From positions 372,001-436,000 of the forward strand of contig NZ_CP133548.1 in assembly GCF_031198435.1 (NCBI RefSeq): a stretch of DNA of 64,000 bases, given 5' to 3'. Of this stretch, positions 47,265 through 57,889 are shown one piece after another. The translations under genes were made by a program, and so were the position numbers. Each line of letters opens with the position of its first letter. Position 1 is the stretch's first letter. The notes under the pieces are model-generated. The model saw only the letters and a program-made list of their open reading frames with translations, was not told the origin of the DNA and searched no databases. This stretch comes from Pleionea litopenaei (GTDB lineage: Bacteria; Pseudomonadota; Gammaproteobacteria; Enterobacterales; Kangiellaceae).

Positions 47265-49472
47265 ATGAGTATTGATTTAAGTCAGTTTCACCAAGTTTTC
47301 TTCGAAGAAAGCTTCGATGGCTTGGAGGTAATGGAACAGAATTTACTCGGCTTAACCCCTGAGAGTTCAGACCCAGAAGTTATCAATACGATATTTCGAG
47401 CAGCGCATTCTATTAAAGGCGGCAGTGCGACTTTTCATTTTACCTCAGTTGCTGAATTTACTCATATTCTAGAAACCCTTCTTGATGAGATGCGTAACGG
47501 CGAGAGAGCCGTTACGACGCCAATGGTTGATTTGTTATTGCAGTCGGTTGATTGCTTGCGAAACATGTTGAGCAAACTACAAGATGATCAGCCCGTTGAA
47601 CATGCTGATTATGCTGAATTGGAAGCGGCTTTGAAAAAAGCCATTGATAACGATGGTGACCATGAAAGTGTCAACCAACAAGCGTCCGATTTAACGTCAA
47701 AGGAGGCACCCAGTACCGCTGGACTAGAGTCTGATGCTTCTGCTCAGCATTCAGAAGACTCAGCATGGTTAATCACCTTTATTCCCGAGCCACAGATTTT
47801 ACAAACGGGTAATGAACCCATTCGAATGTTTCGAGAGTTAAATCTTCTTGGTGAAATAAAGGTGGTGTCGCAAATCTTGGAACTGCCAACACTCGCTGAA
47901 ATGGATGAGACCTTGTGTTATAGCCAATGGATGATCGGTCTGTTCGCAGAGGTCGACGAATCTGCTATTCGTGAAGTATTTGAGTGGGTCGACGATGAGT
48001 GTGAGCTTAAGCTCGAAGCATTAACGGAAGATCAAGTGAATGCTCGACTCTCTGGAGAACCGCTTCCCGAGCAAACACTTTCTGAACCAGAACGCGCTAA
48101 TGCGCCCGGTTCAAAACAGGATAAGATTGCGGACAAAAATGCTAAGGCGTCTGCGCAATCGACATCTGCATCTCCGAACAAACCGCAATCTAATTCGAAC
48201 ACTGATTTACAGGTTAGGGATAAAAGTGAAGTAAAAGATCCGAATCAGGCGAACAAGTCAGCGCCTGTGGCTACCGGTGGAAGTTCGATACGGGTAAGTA
48301 TCGATAAAGTCGACAGTTTAATTAATCTGGTTGGCGAATTAGTCATTACTCAGTCGATGCTTGGGCAAATGGGTGAAGACTTTAATATTACTAAGCTCGA
48401 ACGTTTAAAGGAAGGCTTGATTCAGTTGGAGCAGAATACTCGAGAGTTGCAAGAGAGTGTTATGCAAATTCGAATGCTGCCCATTAGCTTTGTATTTAAC
48501 CGCTTTCCGAGAATGATTCGAGATCTCTCCAGCCGTTTAAATAAGAAAGTAGAGTTGGAGATTTTTGGTGAAAATACTGAATTAGATAAAACGGTAATGG
48601 AGCAAATCGGAGATCCTTTGGTTCATTTGGTTCGAAACTCATTGGACCATGGTATCGAAACCCCTGATAAACGAGCCGCAGCCGGAAAAAGCGAAACTGG
48701 AAAAGTACAGTTAAATGCTTTCCATCAAGGTGGCAATATCGTTATCGAAATCATCGATGATGGTGCTGGCATTAACCGAGAGCGAGTTTTAAATAAAGCC
48801 ATAGAACGCGGTTTGGTGTCTGAACAACAAGAGTTGTCTGACGAAGATGTCTATCAGTTAGTGTTTGAGCCAGGTTTCTCTACAGCCGAAAGTATTTCAG
48901 ATGTGTCTGGACGTGGTGTCGGCATGGACGTCGTGAAAAAGAATATTCAATCACTGGGTGGCAGTGTTGAAGTTCGCTCGGAGCCCGGATTTGGAAGTAC
49001 GTTTACCATTCGCTTGCCATTGACTCTTGCCATTCTAGATGGCCAGCTGATTCGTGTTGGTAATCAAATTTATGTGGTGCCTCTCACGTCAATTGTTGAA
49101 TCACTGCAAATCAAAACTCATGAGGTTGTCAGTATTACAGGAAGTTTTGACGTGTATAAGTTACGTGACGATCATGTGCCAATTTTAAGACTGTACGAAA
49201 CATTTGAGGTGAAACCAGACTTTACTGACTACAACGATACCGTGTTAGTTGTGGTCGAGGTTGGTGGTAAGAAAGTCGGATTTATGGTCGATGAGCTGCT
49301 CGCCCAGCAACAAGTGGTGATAAAGAGTTTAGAAACAAACTTTATTTCGATAGAAGGTATTTCTGGCGCGACCATACTCGGTGATGGAAAAGTTGCATTG
49401 ATATTGGATATTCTAGGAATGCTCAATCGATTAAATAAACAAAAAAGCTCGTCTAAGGGGATCGCAGCATGA
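47265..49472 (+). CDS. cheA: Chemotaxis histidine kinase CheA
   Basis: 735 residues. P1 Hpt domain with His48 (FRAAHSIKGG), a P2-like CheY/CheB-binding region (about 165-265, WLITFIPEPQILQTGNEP), an acidic/Ser-Lys linker, P3 dimerisation (SLINLVGELVITQSMLGQM), P4 ATPase (VRNSLDHGIE, DDGAGI, GRGVGMDVV) and P5 CheW-like domain. All catalytic parts are intact. It overlaps cheW by four bases. Confidence 0.96.
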   Translation: MSIDLSQFHQVFFEESFDGLEVMEQNLLGLTPESSDPEVINTIFRAAHSIKGGSATFHFTSVAEFTHILETLLDEMRNGERAVTTPMVDLLLQSVDCLRNMLSKLQDDQPVEHADYAELEAALKKAIDNDGDHESVNQQASDLTSKEAPSTAGLESDASAQHSEDSAWLITFIPEPQILQTGNEPIRMFRELNLLGEIKVVSQILELPTLAEMDETLCYSQWMIGLFAEVDESAIREVFEWVDDECELKLEALTEDQVNARLSGEPLPEQTLSEPERANAPGSKQDKIADKNAKASAQSTSASPNKPQSNSNTDLQVRDKSEVKDPNQANKSAPVATGGSSIRVSIDKVDSLINLVGELVITQSMLGQMGEDFNITKLERLKEGLIQLEQNTRELQESVMQIRMLPISFVFNRFPRMIRDLSSRLNKKVELEIFGENTELDKTVMEQIGDPLVHLVRNSLDHGIETPDKRAAAGKSETGKVQLNAFHQGGNIVIEIIDDGAGINRERVLNKAIERGLVSEQQELSDEDVYQLVFEPGFSTAESISDVSGRGVGMDVVKKNIQSLGGSVEVRSEPGFGSTFTIRLPLTLAILDGQLIRVGNQIYVVPLTSIVESLQIKTHEVVSITGSFDVYKLRDDHVPILRLYETFEVKPDFTDYNDTVLVVVEVGGKKVGFMVDELLAQQQVVIKSLETNFISIEGISGATILGDGKVALILDILGMLNRLNKQKSSSKGIAA

Positions 49473-50029
49473 GTGAACTCCTCGAGATAGAAAACGATTC
49501 CCTTCCGATTGAAATTGAATATAACGAAGACCAGGTGCATGAGAATTTAGGCGCCGAATATCTTGGCTTTGATTTACAAGGTGAAACCTATTGCGTTGAT
49601 ATTCTTTCGGTAAAAGAAATTCGAGGTTGGACTGAGCCTACTGCGCTTCCCAATTCGCCGAAATATGTTAAAGGGATTATTAATATTCGAGGCGATATTG
49701 TTCCAATTCTTGATATACGTGATCGCTATGGCATGAAACATAAAGACTACAATAAAACCACCGTTATTATGATTCTTAATATTCAAGAAGAGAAAAAGTC
49801 GAGAGTGATGGGAATCGTCGTTGATGCTGTTAATGACGTATTGAATATAAAGCCCGAAGAGATCAAAGAAGCTCCAAAAAGTGGGCATAAGCTGAATGAT
49901 GAGAATATTGAAGGTTTATACAATAATAAAGATAAAGTTTATGTCATTCTTTCTGTTATGTCGCTCTTAGATTTAGCTGATATCAAAAAGCATTACAGTA
50001 AACAGTTCTCTACGGAGTTTTCTGAATGA
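49469..50029 (+). CDS. cheW: Chemotaxis coupling protein CheW (first)
   Basis: 186 residues, CheW domain (about 28-175) after a short acidic N-terminal extension. Typical motifs: VDILSVKEIRGW, LPNSPKYVKGIINIRGDIVPI, GIVVDAVNDVLN. It connects CheA to receptors. It overlaps the second cheW by four bases. Confidence 0.95.
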   Translation: MSELLEIENDSLPIEIEYNEDQVHENLGAEYLGFDLQGETYCVDILSVKEIRGWTEPTALPNSPKYVKGIINIRGDIVPILDIRDRYGMKHKDYNKTTVIMILNIQEEKKSRVMGIVVDAVNDVLNIKPEEIKEAPKSGHKLNDENIEGLYNNKDKVYVILSVMSLLDLADIKKHYSKQFSTEFSE

Positions 50030-50496
50030 CTGGCCAGATGCACCAATATTTATCCTTTGACTTAGACTCTAATGAGTACGCAGTAAGTATTCTAAGAATT
50101 CAAGAGATACGAGGATACGAAAAAACCAAATCGTTACCCAATGTTCCCAAGTACATCGTCGGTGTAATTAATCTTAGAGGTTCTGTCATTCCCATCGTCG
50201 ATTTGCGGCTCAGGTTTGGTTTAGAAAAAAGGGACTACACGGCAACCACCGTTGTGATTATTGTGCACATTAAATTTAATGGTCGGTATAGAAAGGTAGG
50301 TATTATTGTTGATGCGGTTAATGAAGTCTATGACGTGCCAGATAATCAAATTCAAGAATGTACTGAGATAATGCAAGAGATAGATATTCGGTTTGTCAAA
50401 GGTATTACTACCATCAGTGATGCCATGATCACCATTATTGATCTAGATAAGGTTTTTAACTTTAAAGAAGTTGAAGCAGCTGTGGCCGTCCAGTAA
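50026..50496 (+). CDS. cheW: Chemotaxis coupling protein CheW (second)
   Basis: 156 residues, one CheW domain (VSILRIQEIRGYEK, LPNVPKYIVGVINLRGSVIPI, GIIVDAVNEVYDV). It is a diverged paralog of the preceding gene; the two may pair with different array positions (P5 ring and CheW-only ring). Confidence 0.95.
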   Translation: MTGQMHQYLSFDLDSNEYAVSILRIQEIRGYEKTKSLPNVPKYIVGVINLRGSVIPIVDLRLRFGLEKRDYTATTVVIIVHIKFNGRYRKVGIIVDAVNEVYDVPDNQIQECTEIMQEIDIRFVKGITTISDAMITIIDLDKVFNFKEVEAAVAVQ

Positions 50497-50543
50497 GCGG
50501 TGAGCTGAAACAATGAAATGAAATTTATTGTTGGAGAAATATT

Positions 50544-53075
50544 ATGTTAGCAAAACTTTTTGGAAGCAGTCAGGAAAGCGGTGCTGATAAAAAAGTCGAT
50601 TTAATGAAATCTTCACTCGTCGATTTGACCACCGTGAACTTAATGATTGCGGACCTCTCCGGCAAGATTCTCTATATGAATGATTCTGTAGAACAAATGC
50701 TTCGTGGCCGTGAAAGCAAAATTAAGGAAGCACTACCTAACTTTAACGTTTCTTCAATCGTCGGGAGTAATTTTGCGCAGTATCATAAAAATCCAGCTCA
50801 TCAACAAAATCTGCTCTCTAATCCTGATAACTTGCCTTATGAGAGTGAAATAGAAGTTGCTGGTCTGTCATTTCGATTAAAAGCATTCGCGCTTAGAGAT
50901 TCACAGGGTATTCATATTGGTAACGCAGTACAGTGGGAAGATATTACTGAGCATAAAAAACGTGCCGTCGAAATAGGGCGACTAGCCTCTACCGTTGAAA
51001 ATGCAACGGTCAATATCATGATGGCGGATAATGATGGCAACATCATGTACATGAACCCGGCCGTTCAATCGATGTTGAAAGGTCGCGAAACGCAACTTAG
51101 AACAGTGATTCCTGACTTTTCTGTTGATAAATTGATTGGTCAAAACTTCGATCGCTTTCATCGAAACCCGGCACATCAGAGAAACTTGTTAGCGGATGAA
51201 AGTAAGTTGCCGTATCAATCAGAGATCAATGTCGCAGGTCTCGATTTCCGGTTAACCGCATTTGCATTGAAAGATAATGAAGGTAATCGTATTGGTAGTT
51301 CGGTGCAATGGGAAGATATTACCGAAGAGAAAATTGCCAATAAACAAATTGGACAACTTACTTCAACGGTTGAGAACGCCACCGTCAATATCATGATGGC
51401 TGATAATAATTTCAATATCACCTATATGAACCCATCTCTTATCAAAACACTAAAGCGTCGAGAGTCGCAGGTACGACGTGAGTTGCCTGGCTTCGATGTG
51501 GATAAGCTAATTGGTAAGAATATCGATGAGTTTCATAAGAATCCGAGTCACCAACGGTCAATTTTAAGTGATGAAAATCGACTTCCGTTTAGCTCTGATA
51601 TTACGGTCGCTGGAATCAAATTTCGGCTGACAGCATTTTCGTTAAAGGATAAAGATGGCAATCGAATTGGCAGTTGTGTGCAATGGGAAGATTTGATGGC
51701 GGATGAAGAGTTTGCCAACTTTGCTGGACAAATTCATGCCATTAGTAAGTCAAACGCGGTTATTGAGTTCAAAATGGATGGAACCATTATGACGGCGAAT
51801 GACAACTTTTGTAATGTGTTGGGTTATCGCGAAAGCGAAATTGTTGGCCAACATCATCGAATATTTGTTGAATCTTCTGAGGCGAACTCAAGGGAATATC
51901 AGCAGTTCTGGGAACAGTTGGGCCGTGGTGAATTTCAAACCGGTGAATACAAGCGAATCACTAAAAGTGGTGAAGAAATTTGGATTTCTGCTTCTTATAA
52001 TCCGATTTTAGACATGGATGGAAAACCCTTTAAGGTGGTCAAGTATGCGACCGATGTGACGCCACGGGTTAGAGCCGTTGCGTTGATTCGCGATGCCCTA
52101 CAGTCGCTTTCTGACGGCGACTTAACTAAACCGATTGAAGAAATGGTTGACCCAGATTTCGAGACGTTAAAGCAAGCAATGAATACCACCATTGAGCGAC
52201 TTAACTCGATGGTTATTTCGATCATTGAAGCGAGTAGCCATGTTTCGAGTTCTGCGAAGGAGATTTCACTGGGTAACGCCGATTTAAGTCAACGCACTGA
52301 AGAGCAGGCGTCAAGCTTAGAAGAAACCGCGTCGAGTATGGAAGAGTTTACCAGTACTGTGCGAGAAAACGCTTCTAATGCCAAGAATGCCTCTACACTT
52401 GCCGATAATGCGAAAGAGTTGGCTGAAAAAGGAGGCTTGGTGGTTGGTAAAACCGTTGAAGCGATGCAAGAGATTGAAGCCTCTTCGAAGAAGATTTCCG
52501 ATATTATCGGTGTCATTGATGAAATCGCCTTCCAAACGAATTTATTAGCGCTGAACGCTTCGGTTGAGGCGGCGAGAGCCGGCGATCAAGGACGCGGTTT
52601 TGCGGTAGTAGCGGCAGAGGTGAGAAACCTAGCGCAACGCAGCGCCGATGCAGCGAAAGAAATTAAAGAGCTAATTCAAGACAGCGTCACTAAGGTATCG
52701 GATGGCAGCAAGTTGGTTGCTGAATCTGGCGATACATTGAATGATATTGTGTCATCAGTCGCTGATGTTTCAAAAATTATTAATGACATCGACAATGCAT
52801 CACAGGAACAAGCATCAGGTATTGAACAGGTCAATGAGGCCGTTAGCCAAATGGATGAAATGACGCAGCAAAATGCGGCATTAGTGGAAGAGGCTGCAGC
52901 GTCAGCTGAATCACTCGAGGAGCAAAGTGCGAACCTTTTAGAAATGATGAGATTCTTCAATACGGGTGACGATAATGTCGGAAAACGCGGGCTGAAATCT
53001 CCCGTTAAACGAAATAATGTTCCTGCCGCTCAACCTCAAGTAGGGGGTGGAGACGATGATTGGGAAGAATTCTAG
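50544..53075 (+). CDS. Soluble methyl-accepting chemotaxis protein with triplicated PAS domains
   Basis: 843 residues without membrane segments, so a cytoplasmic receptor. Three near-repeats of about 118 residues (roughly 20-140, 141-260, 261-378) each carry [12 protein letters not shown]-type PAS starts, GxNFxxFHKNPAHQRxLL and [10 protein letters not shown]..GNRIGSxVQWED. A fourth, different PAS domain (about 385-510) follows, then a short HAMP-like segment and the MCP signalling domain with tip [20 protein letters not shown]. The C-terminus is DWEEF, fitting the aromatic-x-x-aromatic pentapeptide that tethers CheR/CheB. Signal unknown; redox or small-ligand sensing is plausible for PAS. Confidence 0.93.
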   Translation: MLAKLFGSSQESGADKKVDLMKSSLVDLTTVNLMIADLSGKILYMNDSVEQMLRGRESKIKEALPNFNVSSIVGSNFAQYHKNPAHQQNLLSNPDNLPYESEIEVAGLSFRLKAFALRDSQGIHIGNAVQWEDITEHKKRAVEIGRLASTVENATVNIMMADNDGNIMYMNPAVQSMLKGRETQLRTVIPDFSVDKLIGQNFDRFHRNPAHQRNLLADESKLPYQSEINVAGLDFRLTAFALKDNEGNRIGSSVQWEDITEEKIANKQIGQLTSTVENATVNIMMADNNFNITYMNPSLIKTLKRRESQVRRELPGFDVDKLIGKNIDEFHKNPSHQRSILSDENRLPFSSDITVAGIKFRLTAFSLKDKDGNRIGSCVQWEDLMADEEFANFAGQIHAISKSNAVIEFKMDGTIMTANDNFCNVLGYRESEIVGQHHRIFVESSEANSREYQQFWEQLGRGEFQTGEYKRITKSGEEIWISASYNPILDMDGKPFKVVKYATDVTPRVRAVALIRDALQSLSDGDLTKPIEEMVDPDFETLKQAMNTTIERLNSMVISIIEASSHVSSSAKEISLGNADLSQRTEEQASSLEETASSMEEFTSTVRENASNAKNASTLADNAKELAEKGGLVVGKTVEAMQEIEASSKKISDIIGVIDEIAFQTNLLALNASVEAARAGDQGRGFAVVAAEVRNLAQRSADAAKEIKELIQDSVTKVSDGSKLVAESGDTLNDIVSSVADVSKIINDIDNASQEQASGIEQVNEAVSQMDEMTQQNAALVEEAAASAESLEEQSANLLEMMRFFNTGDDNVGKRGLKSPVKRNNVPAAQPQVGGGDDDWEEF

Positions 53076-53089
53076 AAGACACTTAGTCG

Positions 53090-53905
53090 ATGGCTAAAGA
53101 ATTCGAATTTACTCGGAATGATTTTAAAGCGGTGCAAAAAACAGTGCTGCACATATCGGGTATTAATTTAAGCGATCATAAATTTGAAATGGTTTATGGT
53201 CGATTAGCGCGTAGGTTGAGAGCAACAGGGTTTAGAGCGGTCAGTGATTATTTAAGCTTTATAGAAGAGGATCACGAAGAAGGCATTCAGTTTATCAATG
53301 CAATAACGACCAATCTAACCTACTTTTTCAGAGAAAAGCATCATTTTGAATTCATCGAAAGTAAAGTGATCGATGAGTTGAAGGTTAAGCATCAAAATGA
53401 CAAGCGAGTAAGGCTATGGTCTGCTGGCTGTAGCACAGGCGAAGAACCTTATTCACTCGTTTTTACTCTAGAGAGCTTTCTTAAAGATCGTTCGTCTTGG
53501 GATATTAAAGTCTTGGCGACTGATTTAGATACAGAAGTTCTGAAAAAGGCCAGTATTGGAGCTTATTCTTCCGACAGAATCGAGTCTATTGCAAGCGAAA
53601 AAAGAAAGTCATGGTTCGATATTCAAAACGACCACGCGTTGGTGAAGGACCGTTTTAAGCAATATATTCACTTTAAACAATTAAATTTAATGCAGAGCTG
53701 GCCAATGAAAGGTCGGTTTGATGTGATATTTTGTCGGAATGTACTGATTTATTTTGACCGGCAAACACAACAAAAATTAATTGCACGATTTAGACAACAA
53801 TTAGATTTAGGTGGGTATCTTATTCTTGGGCATTCAGAATCGATTGGTCAAGAAGGCAACTACTTTACTCCCATCGGAAAAACAATTTTTAGGAGGAAGT
53901 CTTAA
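53090..53905 (+). CDS. cheR: Chemoreceptor methyltransferase CheR (second copy)
   Basis: 271 residues. SAM-binding motif SAGCSTGEEP (111-120), LATDLDTEVL and DVIFCRNVLIYF. Its receptor partner is probably the adjacent soluble receptor with a C-terminal DWEEF tether. The stop overlaps the cheD start (TAATG). Confidence 0.95.
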   Translation: MAKEFEFTRNDFKAVQKTVLHISGINLSDHKFEMVYGRLARRLRATGFRAVSDYLSFIEEDHEEGIQFINAITTNLTYFFREKHHFEFIESKVIDELKVKHQNDKRVRLWSAGCSTGEEPYSLVFTLESFLKDRSSWDIKVLATDLDTEVLKKASIGAYSSDRIESIASEKRKSWFDIQNDHALVKDRFKQYIHFKQLNLMQSWPMKGRFDVIFCRNVLIYFDRQTQQKLIARFRQQLDLGGYLILGHSESIGQEGNYFTPIGKTIFRRKS

Positions 53906-54546
53906 TGACTCCACTTGGTCGACCCGATGCTGAGAAGGTATTGCCGGGGTTCGAAGACATCAATCGATATTATGACCGCTCCAATCAAATGTATGCGGCA
54001 AAAATAAAACCCGGTGAGTTCTATGTTTCGAAATCGCCTGAACTTATTGTAACGGTATTGGGTTCCTGTGTTTCCGCTTGCATTACCGATAGAGTGAATC
54101 AAATAGGTGGTATGAATCATTTTATGCTGCCAGTTACTCCGGGGGCAAAATCTGACCCTACGAATGTCACTAGTGAGTCTGCTCGATACGGAAACTTTGC
54201 AATGGAGTTTTTGATCAACAACATTATTCGAAATGGTGGTGAACGTCGTTATTTAGAGGTTAAGATTTTCGGCGGCTCAAAAGTTATTAAACGAATGTCT
54301 GATGTTGGAGAAAAGAATATTCAATTCATTTTAAAGTATGTCGAGTCAGAGGCATTGAATGTATTAGCCAAAGACTTGGGAGGTGAGAGCCCAAGGAAAG
54401 TGGTCTATAACCCAATGAATGGCATAGTTCGAATTAAAAAGCTTCGTAACCTTCATAACGACACCATTATCCGCCGAGAAGATAATTACCTTCATCAGAT
54501 TGAGGGTGATACACAATCTGCGGGTGAAATTGAGTTGTTCGATTAA
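53905..54546 (+). CDS. cheD: Chemoreceptor glutamine deamidase CheD
   Basis: 213 residues. It deamidates receptor Gln residues. Catalytic Cys55 (VLGSCVSACI) and His72 (GGMNHFMLP) are present. The C-terminal NPMNGIVRIKKLRNLHNDTI stretch is a conserved extension. A strong AGGAGG lies upstream, and both ends overlap neighbours by one base. Confidence 0.95.
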   Translation: MTPLGRPDAEKVLPGFEDINRYYDRSNQMYAAKIKPGEFYVSKSPELIVTVLGSCVSACITDRVNQIGGMNHFMLPVTPGAKSDPTNVTSESARYGNFAMEFLINNIIRNGGERRYLEVKIFGGSKVIKRMSDVGEKNIQFILKYVESEALNVLAKDLGGESPRKVVYNPMNGIVRIKKLRNLHNDTIIRREDNYLHQIEGDTQSAGEIELFD

Positions 54547-55580
54547 TGACTAAAAAGATTAAAGTTCTGATTGTTGATGACTCGGCGTTAATTCGGCTGT
54601 TGTTATCAGAGATACTCAATAGTGATCCCGAAATCGATGTAGTCGGGGTCGCGACCGATCCTTATGAAGCTCGAGATAAAATAAAGCGGACGCAACCGGA
54701 TGTCATTACCCTTGATATTGAGATGCCAAAGATGGATGGTCTTACATTTTTAGCAAACTTAATGCGCCTTCGGCCCATGCCGGTGGTCATGATATCGACG
54801 TTAACCGAAAAGGGCGCTGATGTTACTCTAAAAGCGCTTGAGTTAGGCGCATTCGATTTTGTTTGTAAGCCTTCCACCGATGTCAAAGGCAACTTAAATT
54901 CCTATGCAGAAGAAATTTGTGAAAAGGTTAAAGCGGCAGCTCGCTCGCGAATACATCCTAATGATCTGCCACCGACGGCTAAACCAACAAGGTATAAAGC
55001 GGTCAGCGATACGTCTATCCAGCTTATTTCAATTGGCGCGTCGACGGGAGGCACCGAAGCCATTAAAGAAGTGATCCGCCGCCTACCGACGAATCTTCCT
55101 CCCATTGTTGTGACTCAACATATACCAGATGTCTTTTCGACTTCTTATGCCAAGCGACTGAATACGCTCACCGATATCGAAGTAATTGAGGTCAGAGAGC
55201 GCTTGCCCTTGGAGAGTGGAAAGGTTTATATTGCTCCCGGTGACGATCATCTTTTTGTAAGCAAGTCCGGTAGTGGCCTGTATGCGAATATCAAAAAGAC
55301 TGAGTTGGTGAATCGTCATCGTCCCAGTGTTGACGTATTGTTTCTTTCTGTTTTAGACGCCGTCGGAGACAAATCATTGAATGTTATTTTGACTGGGATG
55401 GGGAGTGATGGAGCAAAAGGAATGCTCGCTTTGAAACAAGCTGGTGCCATCAATTTGGCTCAAGATAAAGAGTCCAGTGTGGTATGGGGAATGCCCGGAT
55501 CGGCGGTTGCTCTTGGAGCGGTTTCTAAAGTTTACCCACTTGATAAAATGGCTGAAGCTATTATTAAACACCTAAAGTAA
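54546..55580 (+). CDS. cheB: Chemoreceptor methylesterase CheB
   Basis: 344 residues: receiver domain with Asp57 (ITLDIEMPKMDG) and C-terminal methylesterase/deamidase with Ser in IGASTGG, His in TQHIPDVFS and Asp in GMGSDGA. It reverses CheR action. It is the last gene of the chemotaxis cluster. Confidence 0.96.
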   Translation: MTKKIKVLIVDDSALIRLLLSEILNSDPEIDVVGVATDPYEARDKIKRTQPDVITLDIEMPKMDGLTFLANLMRLRPMPVVMISTLTEKGADVTLKALELGAFDFVCKPSTDVKGNLNSYAEEICEKVKAAARSRIHPNDLPPTAKPTRYKAVSDTSIQLISIGASTGGTEAIKEVIRRLPTNLPPIVVTQHIPDVFSTSYAKRLNTLTDIEVIEVRERLPLESGKVYIAPGDDHLFVSKSGSGLYANIKKTELVNRHRPSVDVLFLSVLDAVGDKSLNVILTGMGSDGAKGMLALKQAGAINLAQDKESSVVWGMPGSAVALGAVSKVYPLDKMAEAIIKHLK

Positions 55581-55706
55581 AGCTATCTAATTGATTATTA
55601 ACAATAAACTCTGGTTTTTCTGACTATTTTGTTGGCCGTTAGAGCGGAACCGTCTAAGCGTGAGATTGTTTGAAATTCTTGCGCATTTACGTTGATAAAC
55701 TATTAT

Positions 55707-55733
55707 TAAATCAGAACTTATAACAACCGATAA
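55707..55733 (+). promoter_or_regulatory. Sigma28-type promoter for hsbA-hsbR
   Basis: TAAA (55707-55710), 15-base spacer, ACCGATAA (55726-55733): one difference from the consensus. It lies 35 bases before the STAS gene. Confidence 0.8.
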
Positions 55734-55768
55734 ACGATATTTGTATTTTCGTGTAATGGAGTCAAAGC

Positions 55769-56068
55769 ATGTCTGTATCCAGTGTCAAGTCCGGAAATGA
55801 GCTGGTCATAAAAGTTTCGGGAAAATTCGACTTTAGTTGCCATCAAGATTTTCGAGCGACCTATGAAGATCTGCCGGAAAAGCCTGAGAAATATAAAATT
55901 GATTTAGGAGAAACCACTTACCTAGACTCTTCAGCCTTGGGTATGTTGTTGCTACTTCGAGATTTTGCTGGCGGAGACAATTCAAAAGTCCATATCGTTA
56001 ATGCAAATAGCGAAATCAAAAAAATCCTCTCTATCTCCAATTTTGAACAGCTCTTCGCGATCGACTAG
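55769..56068 (+). CDS. hsbA: STAS anti-sigma-factor antagonist, HsbA-like
   Basis: 99 residues, STAS domain with the phosphorylatable Ser in TYLDSSALGMLLL. Adjacent genes encode an HsbR-like phosphatase/kinase and an HptB-like phosphotransfer protein. In Pseudomonas aeruginosa HsbA switches between FlgM and a diguanylate cyclase to set swimming or biofilm growth. Assignment is by domain, gene order and flagellar context; the function here is inferred. Confidence 0.85.
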   Translation: MSVSSVKSGNELVIKVSGKFDFSCHQDFRATYEDLPEKPEKYKIDLGETTYLDSSALGMLLLLRDFAGGDNSKVHIVNANSEIKKILSISNFEQLFAID

Positions 56069-56090
56069 ACCCTTGTGAACTGTTGAACTC

Positions 56091-57782
56091 GTGAATATTC
56101 TAATCGCTGAGGACAATTTCACGGATCGGTTGATTTTAAGAAAACTTGTTGAGGCGCAAGGTCATCACGTTGTAGAAGCAGAAAACGGCTTTATTGCATT
56201 AGAACGCATCGAGGAATCTCTACCTGACATTATTTTGCTCGATGCGATGATGCCGGAGTTGGATGGTTTCGAAGTCGCACAAAGGGTCAAAGCAAACTAT
56301 CCAGCCCATTATATCCCAATTATTTTTATCACATCGTTATCTGAAAATGATTCATTCGTTAAATGCATCGAGTCTGGCGGTGATGACTTTTTTACCAAGC
56401 CCTTTAACAAAGTAATTTTGCAAGCCAAAATTTCTGCATTTCAGCGAGCTAAAAATCTATACGAGACGGTCATCAAACAAAAGCAAGAGATTGAGTTTCA
56501 TACCGAACATTTGATTCAAGAGCAGCAAGTTGCAAAAAAGATCTTCGATAATATTGCCCATAAAGGAGCTCTAGCCGAACCCTATATACAATACGCAGTC
56601 TCACCAATGTCAATTTTTAATGGTGACATATTGCTTGCAGCAAAGCGTCCTTTGGGCGGAATTAATGTTTTTCTTGGTGACTTCACCGGACATGGTTTAC
56701 CCGCATCTATTGGTGCAATGCCCGCGAGTGATATTTTTTTTGGAATGACGGCTAAAGGATTCGAGCTCTATGAAATTGTGCAAGAGTTAAACTCCAGATT
56801 ACATGCAATCTTACCAACGGGCTTCTTCTGCTGTGGTTTAATGGCAGAAATTGATTTCGAAGAAAGCAGTTTGAAACTTTGGAATGGTGGTCTCCCAGAC
56901 GCTTATATTTTGGATAAAAAAAGCGGTGAAGTACAAGAGTTACCATCCAACCATTTACCATTGGGGATATTGTCAGAAGAACAGTTTAAGATAAATTTAG
57001 ATGTAAGAAGCTTTGAACATGGCCAGAGCTTATTTGTTTACTCTGATGGAGTTATAGAAGCTGAAAATGCTGAAGGCGAGCTTTTTGGAAGAGATAGGTT
57101 GCTTGTTGCTTTATGCGAATCAGTAACGGAAGGTCGCGGATTCTCCACCGTTAAAAAGGCCATTAAATCCTTCGTCGGAGAGATGGAGCAGGGTGATGAT
57201 ATTACCTACATCGAAGTAAAGAATCACGAAGAACTTAATTATGAATCTTTTAATCAGGTTGCTGGACATTTTCACATTTCAGGGCCCAGTGATTCTTCAT
57301 TTGTTCTTACATTAGGACCAGAGTCGTTAAAAAGTTTTAACCCCTTACCGGCGCTTTCTCAGCATTTAATGGAGATAGGCAGCTTACGCAGCTATCGAAC
57401 GCAAGTTTTAACCATCTTAACCGAGCTGTACTCAAACAGTTTTGAACACGGTGTTTTAGGTTTAAGTTCAGAACTGAAAAAGTCGGCTGACGGATTTGCT
57501 GAATATTATCGGCAGCGTGAAAAGAGAATCAAAGAATTATCTGATGGTTATGTCAAGATCAGCATGGAACATGAGAACATTGAAAGAGGTGGGCGGTTAG
57601 TTATTGAAGTTTGCGATAGTGGTGATGGGTTTGATTACAACAAACTGCAAAATAGCTTTGATGAAAAATATTTGAGTGGAAGAGGTTATCCACTGATCAA
57701 CCAGTTAGCTGAGTCAATAGAGTTCTTCGATAATGGTAGTCGTGTAAAAGTCGTTTACAAATGGCAAGTTGAAGAAGTTTAA
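56091..57782 (+). CDS. hsbR: Receiver-PP2C phosphatase-HATPase protein, HsbR-like
   Basis: 563 residues from a GTG start. Receiver domain with Asp51 (ILLDAMMPELDG), a PP2C/SpoIIE phosphatase domain (about 170-380; VFLGDFTGHGLPASIGAMPA, VYSDGVIEAENAEGE, GDDITYIEVK) and a C-terminal RsbW-type ATPase domain (about 430-560; ELYSNSFEHGVLGL, VCDSGDGFDY). It can both dephosphorylate and phosphorylate the STAS protein encoded 22 bases upstream, the HptB-HsbR-HsbA arrangement known from Pseudomonas. Confidence 0.9.
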   Translation: MNILIAEDNFTDRLILRKLVEAQGHHVVEAENGFIALERIEESLPDIILLDAMMPELDGFEVAQRVKANYPAHYIPIIFITSLSENDSFVKCIESGGDDFFTKPFNKVILQAKISAFQRAKNLYETVIKQKQEIEFHTEHLIQEQQVAKKIFDNIAHKGALAEPYIQYAVSPMSIFNGDILLAAKRPLGGINVFLGDFTGHGLPASIGAMPASDIFFGMTAKGFELYEIVQELNSRLHAILPTGFFCCGLMAEIDFEESSLKLWNGGLPDAYILDKKSGEVQELPSNHLPLGILSEEQFKINLDVRSFEHGQSLFVYSDGVIEAENAEGELFGRDRLLVALCESVTEGRGFSTVKKAIKSFVGEMEQGDDITYIEVKNHEELNYESFNQVAGHFHISGPSDSSFVLTLGPESLKSFNPLPALSQHLMEIGSLRSYRTQVLTILTELYSNSFEHGVLGLSSELKKSADGFAEYYRQREKRIKELSDGYVKISMEHENIERGGRLVIEVCDSGDGFDYNKLQNSFDEKYLSGRGYPLINQLAESIEFFDNGSRVKVVYKWQVEEV

Positions 57783-57889
57783 TTACTGTTGCATGATTGA
57801 ACCATTCTCATTCATACTGTGGCTTTATAACTTTCGCACAAGTTATTCAGTTTTAAAAATTTAAACAAGGGCATGTTGAGCAATTGACT

